From Actinostola sp. cb2023 (Eukaryota; Cnidaria; Anthozoa; Actiniaria; Actinostolidae): DNA of 64,000 bases. Both the position numbers and the translations under genes were made by a program. The stretch covers positions 62,001-126,000 of the forward strand of contig JAUJYZ010000200.1 of assembly GCA_033675265.1 (NCBI GenBank). The letters run 5' to 3'. The notes beneath the pieces were generated by a model. The model was not told the origin of the DNA. It was given only the letters and a program-made list of their open reading frames with translations, and made no database searches. This document shows positions 1 to 13,900 of this stretch, in pieces (within the stretch, counting starts at the first letter, position 1; each line of letters begins with the position of its first letter).

Positions 1-1
1 T

Positions 2-838
2 GCCAAAGTTATTCGCAGCTGCCAGATCTTGAGCGCCGTAACGATAAACACATCTTTCTTGACTGTGCTCGCCTTGGCTGTCATTCAGCTCATGGCACTG
101 AGCTGCCCTTCTTGTTACAACAGATGTGTTACTTCACCCTTGGCGATCTTGGGAATCATTGTGATTTGGATATATGCCATTCTCTTCGCTCTCTTACCAG
201 AGATGTCTAGCAAAGTAGACATGGAACTTTACTTTACAATCGATCTAATCCTCCATACAACACTCATATCGGTCATCTTGGTCATTATATACATCATCAT
301 CTACTTTATGTTCAAGCGCGCTATGCGAAGGCACCAGATCGCGACTTCACATGGAAATGATGGCGAGGAAGACCTAGGAGAAGACCAGAGACAGAACAGA
401 GGAGATGTTCCCGTCGAGAAAATCGAGAAAGATTTCCTTATTGGCTCGTTCATTGTCATCGTTGTTTTGATGGCCACCGTTTGGCCGTTTAGCATCTCTC
501 TGTACATATGGCTTTTCCGACCATACGGAAGTGATGATACCTTCATGAGGGACTACATCGCTTTGATTTTCTCAGACGACATCTTGTTCCTCAAATTCTT
601 GCTTGATCCTCTGATTTTTGTCTGGCGGCTTCCCAAGTATCGTAAAGCGATACGTATGGTTCTGGCGCCCGCACGAGTGAGGTTAACGAACCTATTCAGT
701 CGAGGTTCTCTTCCTAGTGCCTCGTACCATCGCCAGGAAGGAGAGGATTCAGGAGAAGACCATCTAATACTACCTGATCGCGAATGGAACGCAGACATTA
801 CAACCGGAGTGTTGGAAATAAGAGAAAACGAAGCATAA
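2..838 (+). CDS. Class A (rhodopsin-type) GPCR, 3' part only, divergent family
   Basis: The frame is open from the left edge (codon at position 2) to a TAA at 836-838, so the start and helices 1-2 lie outside the window and the 278 visible codons are the C-terminal part. It begins in a helix 3-like stretch and continues with helices 4 and 5. A hydrophilic third loop rich in acidic residues is followed by helix 6 (VWPFSISLYIW) and helix 7/8 (DPLIFVWRLPKYRKAI), which corresponds to NPxxY plus helix 8. The usual D/ERY at the end of helix 3 is replaced by IQL. The same substitutions occur in the gene at 34107-35183, so the two are probably paralogues. No intron is visible. It is a plasma-membrane receptor by family; ligand and G-protein coupling cannot be read from the sequence. 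Confidence 0.8.
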   Translation, partial: AKVIRSCQILSAVTINTSFLTVLALAVIQLMALSCPSCYNRCVTSPLAILGIIVIWIYAILFALLPEMSSKVDMELYFTIDLILHTTLISVILVIIYIIIYFMFKRAMRRHQIATSHGNDGEEDLGEDQRQNRGDVPVEKIEKDFLIGSFIVIVVLMATVWPFSISLYIWLFRPYGSDDTFMRDYIALIFSDDILFLKFLLDPLIFVWRLPKYRKAIRMVLAPARVRLTNLFSRGSLPSASYHRQEGEDSGEDHLILPDREWNADITTGVLEIRENEA

Positions 839-925
839 ACTGTGGACAGCTAGTGCATGTAACTCAATTATGTTGATGGATTTGCCTGGGATCACGACAT
901 ACTGAAGTGGAAATAATGTATATAT

Positions 926-1570
926 ATAATAATAATAATAATAACACTTTATTTAACGAGGAATTTACAGATAAAGCTATGCTTTTTTCCAATCTGGTCC
1001 TCTTAATAATAATCTGGTCCTCCTAATTATAATAATCTGGTCCTCCTAATAATAATCTGGTCCTCCTAATAATAATCTGGTCCTCCTAATAATAATCTGG
1101 TCCTCCTAATAATAATCTGGTCCTCCTAATAATAATCTGGTCCTCCTAATTATAATAATCTGGTCCTCCTAATAATAATCTGGTCCTCCTAATAATAATC
1201 TGGTCCTCCCAATTATAATAATCTGGTCCTCCTAATAATAATCTGGTCCTCCTAATTATAATAATCTGGTCCTCCTAATAATAATCTGGTCCTCCTAATA
1301 ATAATCTGGTCCTCCTAATTATAATAATCTGGTCCTCCTAATAATAATCTGGTCCTCCTAATAATAATCTGGTCCTCCTAATTATAATAATCTGGTCCTC
1401 CTAATAATAATCTGGTCCTCCTAATAATAATCTGGTCCTCCTAATTATAATAATCTGGTCCTCCTAATAATAATCTGGTCCTCCTAATTATAATAATCTG
1501 GTCCTCCTAATAATAATCTGGTCCTCCTAATAATAATCTGGTCCTCCCAATTATAATAATCTGGTCCTCC
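926..1570 (+). repeat. Dispersed element whose end is amplified into a 20/23-bp tandem array
   Basis: From about 926 there is an ATAAT run, then AACACTTTATTTAACGAGG and further element sequence ending in AATCTGGTCCTC. From about 1005 to 1570 the last bases are repeated as a 20-bp unit (AATAATAATCTGGTCCTCCT) with 23-bp variants containing an extra ATT. A second, inverted, unamplified copy of the same element lies in RAD51D intron 5 near 43495-43590. It is non-coding. Confidence 0.8.
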
Positions 1571-1915
1571 TATATAGTATTAACCCTGCAAGGACATCCA
1601 CTATATTTCAATCCCCTAGAATCACTACTAGTAAGTTTTTGTATTCTAACAAATGTCATCATTCAATGAAGACAAGTAGGGTTAATAATAATACAGTAGA
1701 TGGTGTTAGGATACCTGTGTACAGATATGGCAATACTTTGCTAAAAAAAATGCATGAGCATGTTACCCCTTGTTGTGGGTGTACATATAATGTACAAGAA
1801 CAATTGTAATTATATAATATAGTGTTTAACATTAAGGTATTGTATATGTGTAAGTTTAAATAAGAACTTTAAGTTCTAAGGTATGATTGTCTCTCTCCAT
1901 TCCTTTCATTCAATA

Positions 1916-1921
1916 TTTATT
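1916..1921 (-). terminator. Candidate poly(A) signal for RUSF1
   Basis: TTTATT on the plus strand (AATAAA on minus), 17 bases downstream of the RUSF1 stop codon. The hexamer is canonical, but the 3' UTR would be very short. Confidence 0.5.
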
Positions 1922-1937
1922 TGACAGACTAGCAGTT

Positions 1938-4900
1938 CTATATAATCTTTTTCATTTCAACCCCTTTAGAATTCCACACAGAGCGCCACTCATTGGGTCC
2001 TAAATGTGTCCGTGATGTCACCCAGCCAGCTCTCTCTAAGTTCAATACAAACTCAGGAAAAACTTGCAGTGTGAAATTATGAGCCTGTGCCACAAGATCC
2101 CAGCAACAATTAGTGGAATAACTTCTTTCTAAAAAAAATAGAAGGGGTACATGTATTGAAGGCTACTCAAATTATAGAATAATCCAAAGCTGTTTGGAGT
2201 AACGATATTGCCCTGAAGAGACTCCCATATAAAAGTACCAGGGGTGGTCATTGAATTAGGGATTGAAGTCATAGTTTGGTACCACTTAGGGTGTTTATTT
2301 ATGTATCTATTTACAAATTTACCCAGAGTCAGGTCTGAAAACAATAGGGCATGTTAAAGGCTGAAAACACAGGTTACAATATAAAGTTACAAAATATTGT
2401 TGCAGAGTTACTACCCTGGTTCCAGAGTCTCAAAAGTAGGGTCCATGAAGTCGAGTCCGAAGGAAGAGCCTCTGGGCTAACATGGTGTCTGTCTCACTTC
2501 CATGCTGAAATATTAAACTGGAAACTTGCTAATGGTGTTGGTTTGCTTAGGTCATGCTTAGGTCAATCACGCATACAGAGCTGGAAGTTCACATTTCAGT
2601 TGGGTTTTATTCGTGTTTGAAAACAGCCCAAAACAGCTTAGTCTCCCTCGCAGCCGTGTTTAGTGTTGCTGTGATGGAGACTAAAAACAGCTGTTCCTAA
2701 CTATTTCTCATCTCTTCATTGTTTTAAATGTGTTACTTATATCTTTTATTCACTCATCGCTTACTTGGACCAATAAAGAAATCAGAATAGTAAGTTGTTT
2801 ACAACCGCCAAAGTTTCAAATATCAGTAGTAACTTGAACATCAACAACCGGTTTTCCCGTGTAAACATTCTAGCCAATCACAGGCGAAAATAGAACACGT
2901 GGTTGCTATTACCCAATCAAAAATTAAAGTTAGGACATCCCTACTAATAGTAGCCTCTGGAACCAGGGTACACAGTTACATACCTTGCCACCAAAAGTTA
3001 TGAAGAGCCACAAGTGCTTGTGAACCAGGCCTGCTACTTGTTATGTCCTATCGAAGAATGACAGTGTGGTTACAGCTATTTCAAAAAAGGTTGGTGAAGG
3101 TTTTGTTGCATCTTGCATGCCAAGCCCGAAATGCACTATGGGCAATGTGAATGGAATCAGTGCAAGGTCACAACAATATGGACCCTGGGAATTCTTCCAA
3201 TATGGACCCAGCATATTTTCTTCTGTATGTGCATGCTGACATTATTTACATATGGTCCACAATACATTTTGGGATTGGTATGCAAGATGCAACAAAACCT
3301 TCACCAACCTTTTTTGAAATAGCTGTATATAGTCGTACACTAATTTACTGAAGCTTGTAGTCATGTAGTTGACAACACACACAGGGTAAAAAGGTATTTT
3401 CTAACTGCTACACAAGGAGTAGCATATCTTAGGCCTTTACCATCTGTCTGATTACCTTGGTACGGATGACAAAATCCATAACTACAGCCTGGAAACAACT
3501 CTTGACGTGGTCAATCACATCTGCTGACTCGTGTAGAACAATACTTGCAGTTCCTTCAATAAAGAAAATCAATTTTATTGATTTAAGGGACTGTCTGTCT
3601 ACTTAGATACACACAAGACACACGCACTTTCATTTGCTGAGATCAGTCTGCTTGTACAACAGATAAGTATAAAGTTGAAGATATAAATAAGTAATCAGAG
3701 ATCACTTGGTAGGTAGCGCAAGGCTCTATGACTAAGAGATTCCGGTTTGGATTAATTCTCCATGGCCTTTGCTTTGATCTCATCCATGGAGCTCAGTATT
3801 AATACAGAGCACTAATAAAAGTAGGGGATATAGAGGGTGCTATCAGACCCCTGTATAGACTGATGTGACATATAGAGCACTAATAAAAGTAGGGGATATA
3901 GAGGGTGATATCAGACCTTGTATAGACTGATGTGACATATAGAGCACTAATAAAAGTAGGGGATATAGAGGGTGCTATCAGACCCCTGTATAGACTGATG
4001 TGACATATAGAGCACTAAAAAAAGTAGGGGGGACCCCTGTATAGACTGATGTGACATATAGAGCACTAATAAAAGTAGGGGATATAGAGGGTGCTATCAG
4101 ACCCCTGTATAGACTGATGTGACATATAGAGCACTAATAAAAGTAGGGGATATAGAGGGTGCTATCAGACCCCTGTATAGACTGATGTGACATATAGAGC
4201 ACTAATAAAAGTAGGGGATATAGAGGGTGTTATCAGACCCCTGTATAGACTGATGTGACATATAGAGCACTAATAAAAGTAGGGGATATAGAGGGTGATA
4301 TCAGACCTTGTATAGACTATCAGAGCACTAATAAAAGTAGGGGATATAGATATCAGACCTTGTATAGACTGATGTGACATATAGAGCACTAATAAAAGTA
4401 GGGGATATAGAGGGGTGCTATCAGACCCCTGTATAGACTGATGTGACATAGAGAGACTAATATAGGGCACTAATAAAAGTAGACTGGGACATATAGAGGG
4501 TGATATCAGACCCCCTGATGACATATAGAGCACTAATAAAAGTAGGGGATATAGAGGGTGCTATCAGACCCTTGTATAGACTGATGTGACATATAGAGCA
4601 CTAATAAAAGTAGGGGATATAGAGGGTGCTATCAGACCCTGATGTGTATAGACTGATGTGACATATAGACTGATGTGACACTAGCATAAAAGTAGGGGAT
4701 ATAGAGGGTGCTATCAGACCCCTGTATAGACTGACTGATGTGACATATAGAGCACTAATAAAAGTAGGGGATATAGAGGGTGCTATCAGACCCCTGATGT
4801 GTATAGACTAGGGGATGTGACATATAGAGCACTAACACTATAGAGCACTAATAAAAGTAGGGGATATAGAGGGTGTTATCAGACCCCTGTATAGACTGAT

Positions 4901-7900
4901 GTGACATATAGAGCACTAATAAAAGTAGGGGATATAGAGGGTGCTATCAGACCCTGTATAGACTGATGTGACATGTACTTTGTATCACCAATGTAAAGTT
5001 TAAGTTCTGGTACCTTTACTGGCTGAGATGTTCAAGTTAACCCTCATGATATATCTAGTGTTGCGCGAGTCTGGTAGAGCTGACTGGAAATCTTGTACAC
5101 TGAAACATTAATGTAATAATTGTCAGAGAAATGAGAACACTAACTACTTGCAAAGTCTGTACAACATTACTCACTTTTGAACTACAGTTGAAAATTGTGT
5201 TCCCAGTTTTATCTCAAGACATTCTCCTATCGATGAACCTGTCAAATCAACCATATTATTATTATTATATAATTACAATACAGCAATATGCAGAAATTCT
5301 GATCCTTTTGACTAAAATACACATATATCAAATACCTACTTAAAATCATGGGATAGCTTCCATGATATTTTTTTCATAAAGCCTCGCTGGCAGACAACTA
5401 GAAAAAAATATCAGCGTAGCCATCCCATAATTTTAAGTAGGTTTTTTATATATATGTATTTTTGTCAAAAGGATCAAAATTTCTGCATATTGCTGTAACA
5501 ATACATATATATAAGTAATAACACTAATGGCTCTAACCTACCAAATAAAACAGGTTCTCGACAGGCTACTTCTTCTGGAGTCAAAATTCGTTCAGTAAAA
5601 AGATATTCTTGCATGACTATTTGAAGACGAGTGATATTCAATGTCTCCATGACGACAGCTGAGACAGCACGAAAGTTGGAATAAATGTGTAAAAATGTGA
5701 AGATGAAAAATAGTGTCCATGTTAACCTAGAATAGAAAGAATGAAGGATTGAAAGTAATGATTTTTTTGATTTTTTGATTTATTTTTTATTATGATTTTT
5801 TTTTTGTTTTTTTTTTTTTTTGTTGCTACATTTATCTAATAAAAATGCTCTACAAAAATGCTCAAACTTTATTTTATTTTCCTCTAAAATGATGTTTTTC
5901 TGAGGTAGCAGATACCATATTTTGTTTTTGGAATGGACAAATGAATATATACCTGTACATGTATATAATATATATGTTTCCCCTTTGAATACTGCCACTT
6001 ACATTGTGTTACCAGACACCAATGGTGTTATAACAAGCCCAGCAAGCAATGCCATGAGGTTCACAAGTGTTTCCTGAAAAGATAATATTAAGAGTTAGTA
6101 ACAACAATCAGAGAAATAAACCCAATTAAAGGTTGATGTATAAATAACCTGACTGCCATCTTTAGCGGCAACATCAGCCATGTTGTCTCGTCTTGCTTGA
6201 TGCTGTGTCAATGCAGCTCTCGTTGCACCACCAGCCACGCCCACTATTGACTAGAAGAAACATTGCCGTCATTTAAGCATGAATTAGTGACATCAGATCA
6301 AATGATTCAGGCATCAAATGTAAATAAATATATTTTTTCAGATAGTACATTGTCCACATCTGTACCTTAGCAATACTTGAAATACAGGCAAAGAAAATGA
6401 AGTAGGCTTTAAAGTAAGGTGACAGAAGCTCAACACATATGGATACATCATTGAGAATATCTGCAAATAATCTAGTTCACCAATAATAATTGATTATTAA
6501 TATTAACATAAACACTTGGTTGATAAATACCACCTTAAAGTGGTGTACGGAGACAGTAGGAGAGGGGCAACACACAGTGCTGATAAGGGGCAACTCATAG
6601 TGCTGTAGGAAGACAGTAGGAGAGGGGCAACGCACAGTGCTGATAAGAAGGGGCAACTCACAGTGCTGTAGGGAGACAGTAGGAGAGGGGCAACACACAG
6701 TGCTGATAAGAGGCAACTCACAGTGCTGTAGGGAGACAGTAGGAGAGGGGCAACGCACAGTGCTGATAAGAAGGGGCAACTCACAGTGCTGTAGGGAGAC
6801 AGTAGGAGAGGGGCAACACAGTGCTGATAAGAAGGGGCAACTCACAGTGCTGTAGGGAGACAGTAGGAGAGGGGCAACGCACAGTGCTGATAAGAAGGGG
6901 CAACTCACAGTGCTGTAGGGAGACAGTAGGAGAGGGGCAACGCACAGTGCTGATAAGAAGGGGCAACTCACAGTGCTGTAGGGAGACAGTAGGAGAGGGG
7001 CAACGCACAGTGCTGATAAGAAGGGGCAACTCACAGTGCTGTAGGGAGACAGTAGGAGAGGGGCAACGCACAGTGCTGATAAGAAGGGGCAACTCACAGT
7101 GCTGTAGGGAGACAGTAGGAGAGGGGCAAACACACAGTGGTGATAAGAAGGGGCAACTCACAGTGCTGTAGGGAGACAGTAGGAGAGGGGCAACGCACAG
7201 TGCTGATAAGAAGGGGCAACTCACAGTGCTGTAGGGAGACAGTAGGAGAGGGGCAACGCACAGTGCTGATAAGAAGGGGCAACTCACAGTGCTGTAGGGA
7301 GACAGTAGGAGAGGGGAAACGCACAGTGCTGATAAGAAGGGGCAACTCACAGTGCTGTAGGGAGACAGTAGGAGAGGGGCAACGCACAGTGCTGATAAGA
7401 AGGGGCAACTCACAGTGCTGTAGGGAGACAGTAGGAGAGGGGCAACGCACAGTGCTGATAAGAAGGGGCAACTCACAGTGCTGTAGGGAGACAATAGGAG
7501 AGGGCCAACACACAGTGGTGATAAGAAGGGGCAACTCACAGTGCTGTAGGGAGACAGTAGGAGAGGGGCAACACACAGTGGTGATAAGAAGGGGCAACTC
7601 ACAGTGCTGTAGGGAGACAGTAGGAGAGGGGCAACGCACAGTGCTGATAAGAAGGGGCAACTCACAGTGCTGTAGGGAGACAGTAGGAGAGGGGCAACGC
7701 ACAGTGCTGATAAGAAGGGGCAACTCACAGTGCTGTAGGGAGACAGTAGGAGAGGGGAAACGCACAGTGCTGATAAGAAGGGGCAACTCACAGTGCTGTA
7801 GGGAGACAGTAGGAGAGGGGCAACGCACAGTGCTGATAAGAAGGGGCAACTCACAGTGCTGTAGGGAGACAGTAGGAGAGGGGCAACGCACAGTGCTGAT

Positions 7901-10900
7901 AAGAAGGGGCAACTCACAGTGCTGTAGGGAGACAGTAGGAGAGGGCAACACACAGTGCTGATAAGAAGGGGCAACTCACAGTGCTGTAGGGAGACAGTAG
8001 AGAGAGGGGCAACACACAGTGCTGATAAGAAGGGGCAACTCACAGTGCTGTAGGGAGACAGTAGGAGAGGGGCAACGCACAGTGCTGATAAGAAGGGGCA
8101 ACTCACAGTGCTGTAGGGAGACAGTAGGAGAGGGGCAACGCACAGTGCTGATAAGAAGGGGCAACTCACAGTGCTGTAGGGAGACAGTAGGAGAGGGGAA
8201 ACGCACAGTGCTGATAAGAAGGGGCAACTCACAGTGCTGTAGGGAGACAGTAGGAGAGGGGCAACGCACAGTGCTGATAAGAAGGGGCAACTCACAGTGC
8301 TGTAGGGAGACAGTAGGAGAGGGGCAACGCACAGTGCTGATAAGAAGGGGCAACTCACAGTGCTGTAGGGAGACAGTAGGAGAGGGGCAACACACAGTGG
8401 TGATAAGAAGGGGCAACTCACAGTGCTGTAGGGAGACAGTAGGAGAGGGGCAACACACAGTGGTGATAAGAAGGGGCAACTCACAGTGCTGTAGGGGGAG
8501 ACAGTAGGAGAGGGGCAACGCACAGTGCTGATAAGAAGGGGCAACTCACAGTGCTGTAGGGAGACAGTAGGAGAGGGGCAACGCACAGTGCTGATAAGAA
8601 GGGGGGCAACTCACAGTGCTGTAGGGAGACAATAGGAGAGGGGCAACGCACAGTGCTGATAAGAAGGGGCAACTCACAGTGCTGTAGGGAGACAGTAGGA
8701 GAGGGGCAACACACAGTGCTGATAAGAAGGGGCAACTCACAGTGCTGTAGGGAGACAGTAGGAGAGGGGCAACGCACAGTGCTGATAAGAAGGGGCAACT
8801 CACAGTGCTGTAGGGAGACAGTAGGAGAGGGGCAACGCACAGTGCTGATAAGAAGGGGCAACTCACAGTGCTGTAGGGAGACAGTAGGAGAGGGGCAACA
8901 CACAGTGCTGATAAGAAGGGGCAACTCACAGTGCTGTAGGGAGACAGTAGGAGAGGGGCAACGCACAGTGCTGATAAGAAGGGGCAACTCACAGTGCTGT
9001 AGGGAGACAGTAGGAGAGGGGCAACACACAGTGGTGATAAGAAGGGGCAACTCACAGTGCTGTAGGGAGACAGTAGGAGAGGGGCAACGCACAGTGCTGA
9101 TAAGAAGGGGCAACTCACAGTGCTGTAGGGGGAGACAGTAGGAGAGGGGCAACGCACAGTGCTGATAAGAAAGGGGCAACTCACAGTGCTGTAGGGAGAC
9201 AGTGCTGTAGGAGAGAGGGGGAAACGCACAGTGCTGATAAGAAGGGGCAACTCACAGTGCTGTAGGGTAGGGAGACAGTAGGAGAGGGGCAACGCACAGT
9301 GCTGATAAGAAGGGGCAACTCACAGTGCTAAGAAGGGGGAGACAGTAGGAGAGGGGCAACGCACAGTGCTGATAAGAAGGGGCAACTCACAGTGCTGTAG
9401 GGAGACAATAGGAGAGGGCCAACACACAGTGGTGATAAGAAGGGGCAACTCACAGTGCTGTAGGGAGACAGTAGGAGAGGGGCAACACACAGTGGTGATA
9501 AGAAGGGGCAACTCACAGTGCTGTAGGGAGACAGTAGGAGAGGGGCAACGCACAGTGCTGATAAGAAGGGGCAACTCACAGTGCTGTAGGGGAGACAGTA
9601 GGAGAGGGGCAACGCACAGTGCTGATAAGAAGGGGCAACTCACAGTGCTGTAGGGAGACAGTAGGAGAGGGGAAACGCACAGTGCTGATAAGAAGGGGCA
9701 ACTCACAGTGCTGTAGGGAGACAGTAGGAGAGGGGCAACGCACAGTGCTGATAAGAAGGGGCAACTCACAGTGCTGTAGGGAGACAGTAGGAGAGGGGCA
9801 ACGCACAGTGCTGATAAGAAGGGGCAACTCACAGTGCTGTAGGGAGACAATAGGAGAGGGCCAACACACAGTGGTGATAAGAAGGGGCAACTCACAGTGC
9901 TGTAGGGAGACAGTAGGAGAGGGGCAACACACAGTGGTGATAAGAAGGGGCAACTCACAGTGCTGTAGGGAGACAGTAGGAGAGGGGCAACGCACAGTGC
10001 TGATAAGAAGGGGTCACAGTGCTGATAAGAAGGGGCAACTCACAGTGCTGTAGGGGCAAGACAGTGCTGTAGGGAGACAGTAGGAGGGGCAATGCACAGT
10101 GCTGATAAGAAGGGGCAACTCACAGTGCTGTAGGGAGACAGTAGGAGAGGGGAAACGCACAGTGCTGATAAGAAGGGGCAACTCACAGTGCTGTAGGGAG
10201 ACAGTAGGAGAGGGGCAACGCACAGTGCTGATAAGAAGGGGCAACTCACAGTGCTGTAGGGAGACAGTAGGAGAGGGGCAACGCACAGTGCTGATAAGAA
10301 GGGGCAACTCACACAGTGCTGTAGGGAGACAATAGGAGAGGGGCAACACACAGTGGTGATAAGAAGGGGCAACTCACAGTGCTGTAGGGAGACAGTAGGA
10401 GAGGGGCAACACAGTGCTGATAAGAAGGGGCAACTCACAGTGCTGTAGGGAGACAGTAGGAGAGGGGCAACGCACAGTGCTGATAAGAAGGGGCAACTCA
10501 CAGTGCTGTAGGGAGACAGTAGGAGAGGGGCAACGCACAGTGCTGATGAGAAGGGGCAACTCACAGTGCTGTAGGGAGACAGTAGGAGAGGGGCAATGCA
10601 CAGTGCTGATAAAAAGGGGCAACTCACAGTGCTGTAGGGAGACAGTAGGAGAGGGGCAACACACAGTGCTGATAAGAAGGGGCAACTCACAGTGCTGTAG
10701 GGAGACAGTAGGAGAGGGGCAACGCACAGTGCTGATAAGAAGGGGCAACTCACAGTGCTGTAGGGAGACAGTAGGAGAGGGGCAACGCACAGTGCTGATA
10801 AGAAGGGGCAACTCACAGTGCTGTAGGGAGACAGTAGGAGAGGGGCAACACACAGTGCTGATAAGGGGCAACTCACAGTGCTGTAGGGAGACAGTAGGAG

Positions 10901-13900
10901 AGGGGCAACGCACAGTGCTGATAAGAAGGGGCAACTCACAGTGCTGTAGGGAGACAGTAGGAGAGGGGCAACACACAGTGCTGATAAAGGGGCAACTCAC
11001 AGTGCTGTAGGGAGACAGTAGGAGAGGGGCAACGCACAGTGCTGATAAGAAGGGGCAACTCACAGTGCTGTAGGGAGACAGTAGGAGAGGGGCAACACAC
11101 AGTGCTGATAAGAAGGGGCAACTCACAGTGCTGTAGGGAGACAGTAGGAGAGGGGCAACACACAGTGCTGATAAGAAGGGGCAACTCACAGTGCTGTAGG
11201 GAGACAGTAGGAGAGGGGCAACGCACAGTGCTGATAAGAAGGGGCAACTCACAGTGCTGTAGGGAGACAGTAGGAGAGGGGCAACACACAGTGCTGATAA
11301 GAAGGGGCAACTCACAGTGCTGTAGGGAGACAATAGGAGAGGGGCAACACACAGTGGTGATAAGAAGGGGCAACTCACAGTGCTGTAGGGAGACAGTAGG
11401 AGAGAGGGCAACACACAACACACAGTGGTGATAAGAAGGGGCAACTCACAGTGCTGTAGGGAGACAGTAGGAGAGGGGCAACGCACAGTGCTGATAAGAA
11501 GGGGCAACTCACAGTGCTGTAGGGAGACAGTAGGAGAGGGGCAACGCACAGTGCTGATAAGAAGGGGCAACTCACAGTGCTGTAGGGAGACAGTAGGAGA
11601 GGGGAAACGCACAGTGCTGATAAGAAGGGGCAACTCACAGTGCTGTAGGGAGACAGTAGGAGAGGGGCAACGCACAGTGCTGATAAGAAGGGGCAACTCA
11701 CAGTGCTGTAGGGAGACAGTAGGAGAGGGGCAACGCACAGTGCTGATAAGAAGGGGCAACTCACAGTGCTGTAGGGAGACAGTAGGAGAGGGCCAACACA
11801 CAGTGGTGATAAGAAGGGGCAACTCACAGTGCTGTAGGGAGACAGTAGGAGAGGGGCAACACACAGTGCTGATAAGAAGGGGCAACTCACAGTGCTGTAG
11901 GGAGACAGTAGGAGAGGGGCAACGCACAGTGCTGATAAGAAGGGGCAACTCACAGTGCTGTAGGGAGACAGTAGGAGAGGGGCAACGCACAGTGCTGATA
12001 AGAAGGGGCAACTCACAGTGCTGTAGGGAGACAATAGGAGAGGGGCAATGCACAGTGCTGATAAGAAGGGGCAACTCACAGTGCTGTAGGGTAGACAGTA
12101 GGAGAGGGGCAACGCACAGTGCTGATAAGAAGGGGCAACTCACAGTGCTGTAGGGAGACAGTAGGAGAGGGGCAACGCACAGTGCTGATAAGAAGGGGCA
12201 ACTCACAGTGCTGTAGGGAGACAGTAGAGGGGAGAGGGGCAACACACAGTGCTGATAAGAAGGGGCAACTCACAGTGCTGTAGGGAGACAGTAGGAGAGG
12301 GGCAACACACAGTGCTGATAAAGGGGCAACTCACAGTGCTGTAGGGAGACAGTAGGAGAGGGGCAACGCACAGTGCTTATAAGAAGGGGCAACTCACAGT
12401 GCTGTAGGGAGACAGTAGGAGAGGGGCAACACACAGTGCTGATAAGAAGGGGCAACTCACAGTGCTGTAGGGAGACAGTAGGAGAGGGGCAACGCACAGT
12501 GCTGATAAGGGGCAACTCACAGTGCTGTAGGGAGACAGTAGGAGAGGGGCAACGCACAGTGCTGATAAGAAGGGGCAACTCACAGTGCTGTAGGGAGATA
12601 GCAGGAGAGGGGCAACGCACAGTGCTGATGAGAAGGGGCAACTCACAGTGCTGTAGGGAGACAATAGGAGAGGGGCAATGCACAGTGCTGATAAAAAGGG
12701 GCAACTCACAGTGCTGTAGGGAGACAGTAGGAGAGGGGCAACACACAGTGCTGATAAGGGGCAACTCACAGTGCTGTAGGGAGACAGTAGGAGAGGGGCA
12801 ACGCACAGTGCTGATAAGAAGGGGCAACTCACAGTGCTGTAGGGAGACAGTAGGAGAGGGGCAACACACAGTGCTGATAAGAAGGGGCAACTCACAGTGC
12901 TGTAGGGAGGGGACACACAGTAGGAGAGGGGCAACACACAGTGCTGATAAGAAGGGGCAACTCACAGTGCTGTAGGGAGACAGTAGGAGAGGGGCAACGC
13001 ACAGTGCTTATAAGAAGGGGCAACTCACAGTGCTGTAGGGAGACAGTAGGAGAGGGGCAACACACAGTGCTGATAAGAAGGGGCAACTCACAGTGCTGTA
13101 GGGAGACAGCAGGAGAGGGGCAACGCACAGTGCTGATAAGAAGGGGCAACTCACAGTGCTGTAGGGAGACAGTAGGAGAGGGGCAACGCACAGTGCTGAT
13201 AAGAAGGGGCAACTCACAGTGCTGTAGGGAGACAGTAGGAGAGGGGCAACGCACAGTGCTGATAAGAAGGGGCAACTCACAGTGCTGTAGGGAGACAGTA
13301 GGAGAGGGGGCAACGCACAGTGCTGATGATGAGAATGGGGCAACTCACAGTGCTGTAGGGAGACAGTAGGAGAAGGGGCAACGCACAGTGCTGATAAGAA
13401 GGGGCAACTCACAGTGCTGTAGGGAGACAGTATGAGAGGGGCAACGCACAGTGCTGATAAGAAGGGGCAACTCACAGTGCTGTAGGGAGACAGTAGGAGA
13501 GGGGCAACGCACAGTGCTGATGAGAAGGGGCAACTCACAGTGCTGTAGGGAGACAGTAGGAGAGGGGCAACGCACAGTGCTGATAAGAAGGGGCAACTCA
13601 CAGTGCTGTAGGGAGACAGTAGGAGAGGGGCAACGCACAGTGCTGATAAGAAGGGGCAACTCACAGTGCTGTAGGGAGACAGTAGGAGAGGGGCAACGCA
13701 CAGTGCTGATAAGAAGGGGCAACTCACAGTGCTGTAGGGAGACAGTAGGAGAGGGGCAACGCACAGTGCTGATAAGAAGGGGCAACTCACAGTGCTGTAG
13801 GGAGACAGTAGGAGAGGGGCAACGCACAGTGCTGATAAGAAGGGGCAACTCACAGTGCTGTAGGGAGACAGTAGGAGAGGGGCAACACACAGTGGTGATA

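Larger units (their letters stand above)
839..1937. other. Intergenic spacer between GPCR and RUSF1 3' end
   Basis: No coding sequence recognised. It holds a dispersed element with its amplified tandem end (about 926-1570), described separately, then about 370 bp of AT-rich unique sequence. The two flanking genes converge here. A minus-strand AATAAA (TTTATT at 1916-1921) lies 17 bases past the RUSF1 stop and probably ends that transcript. Confidence 0.6.
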
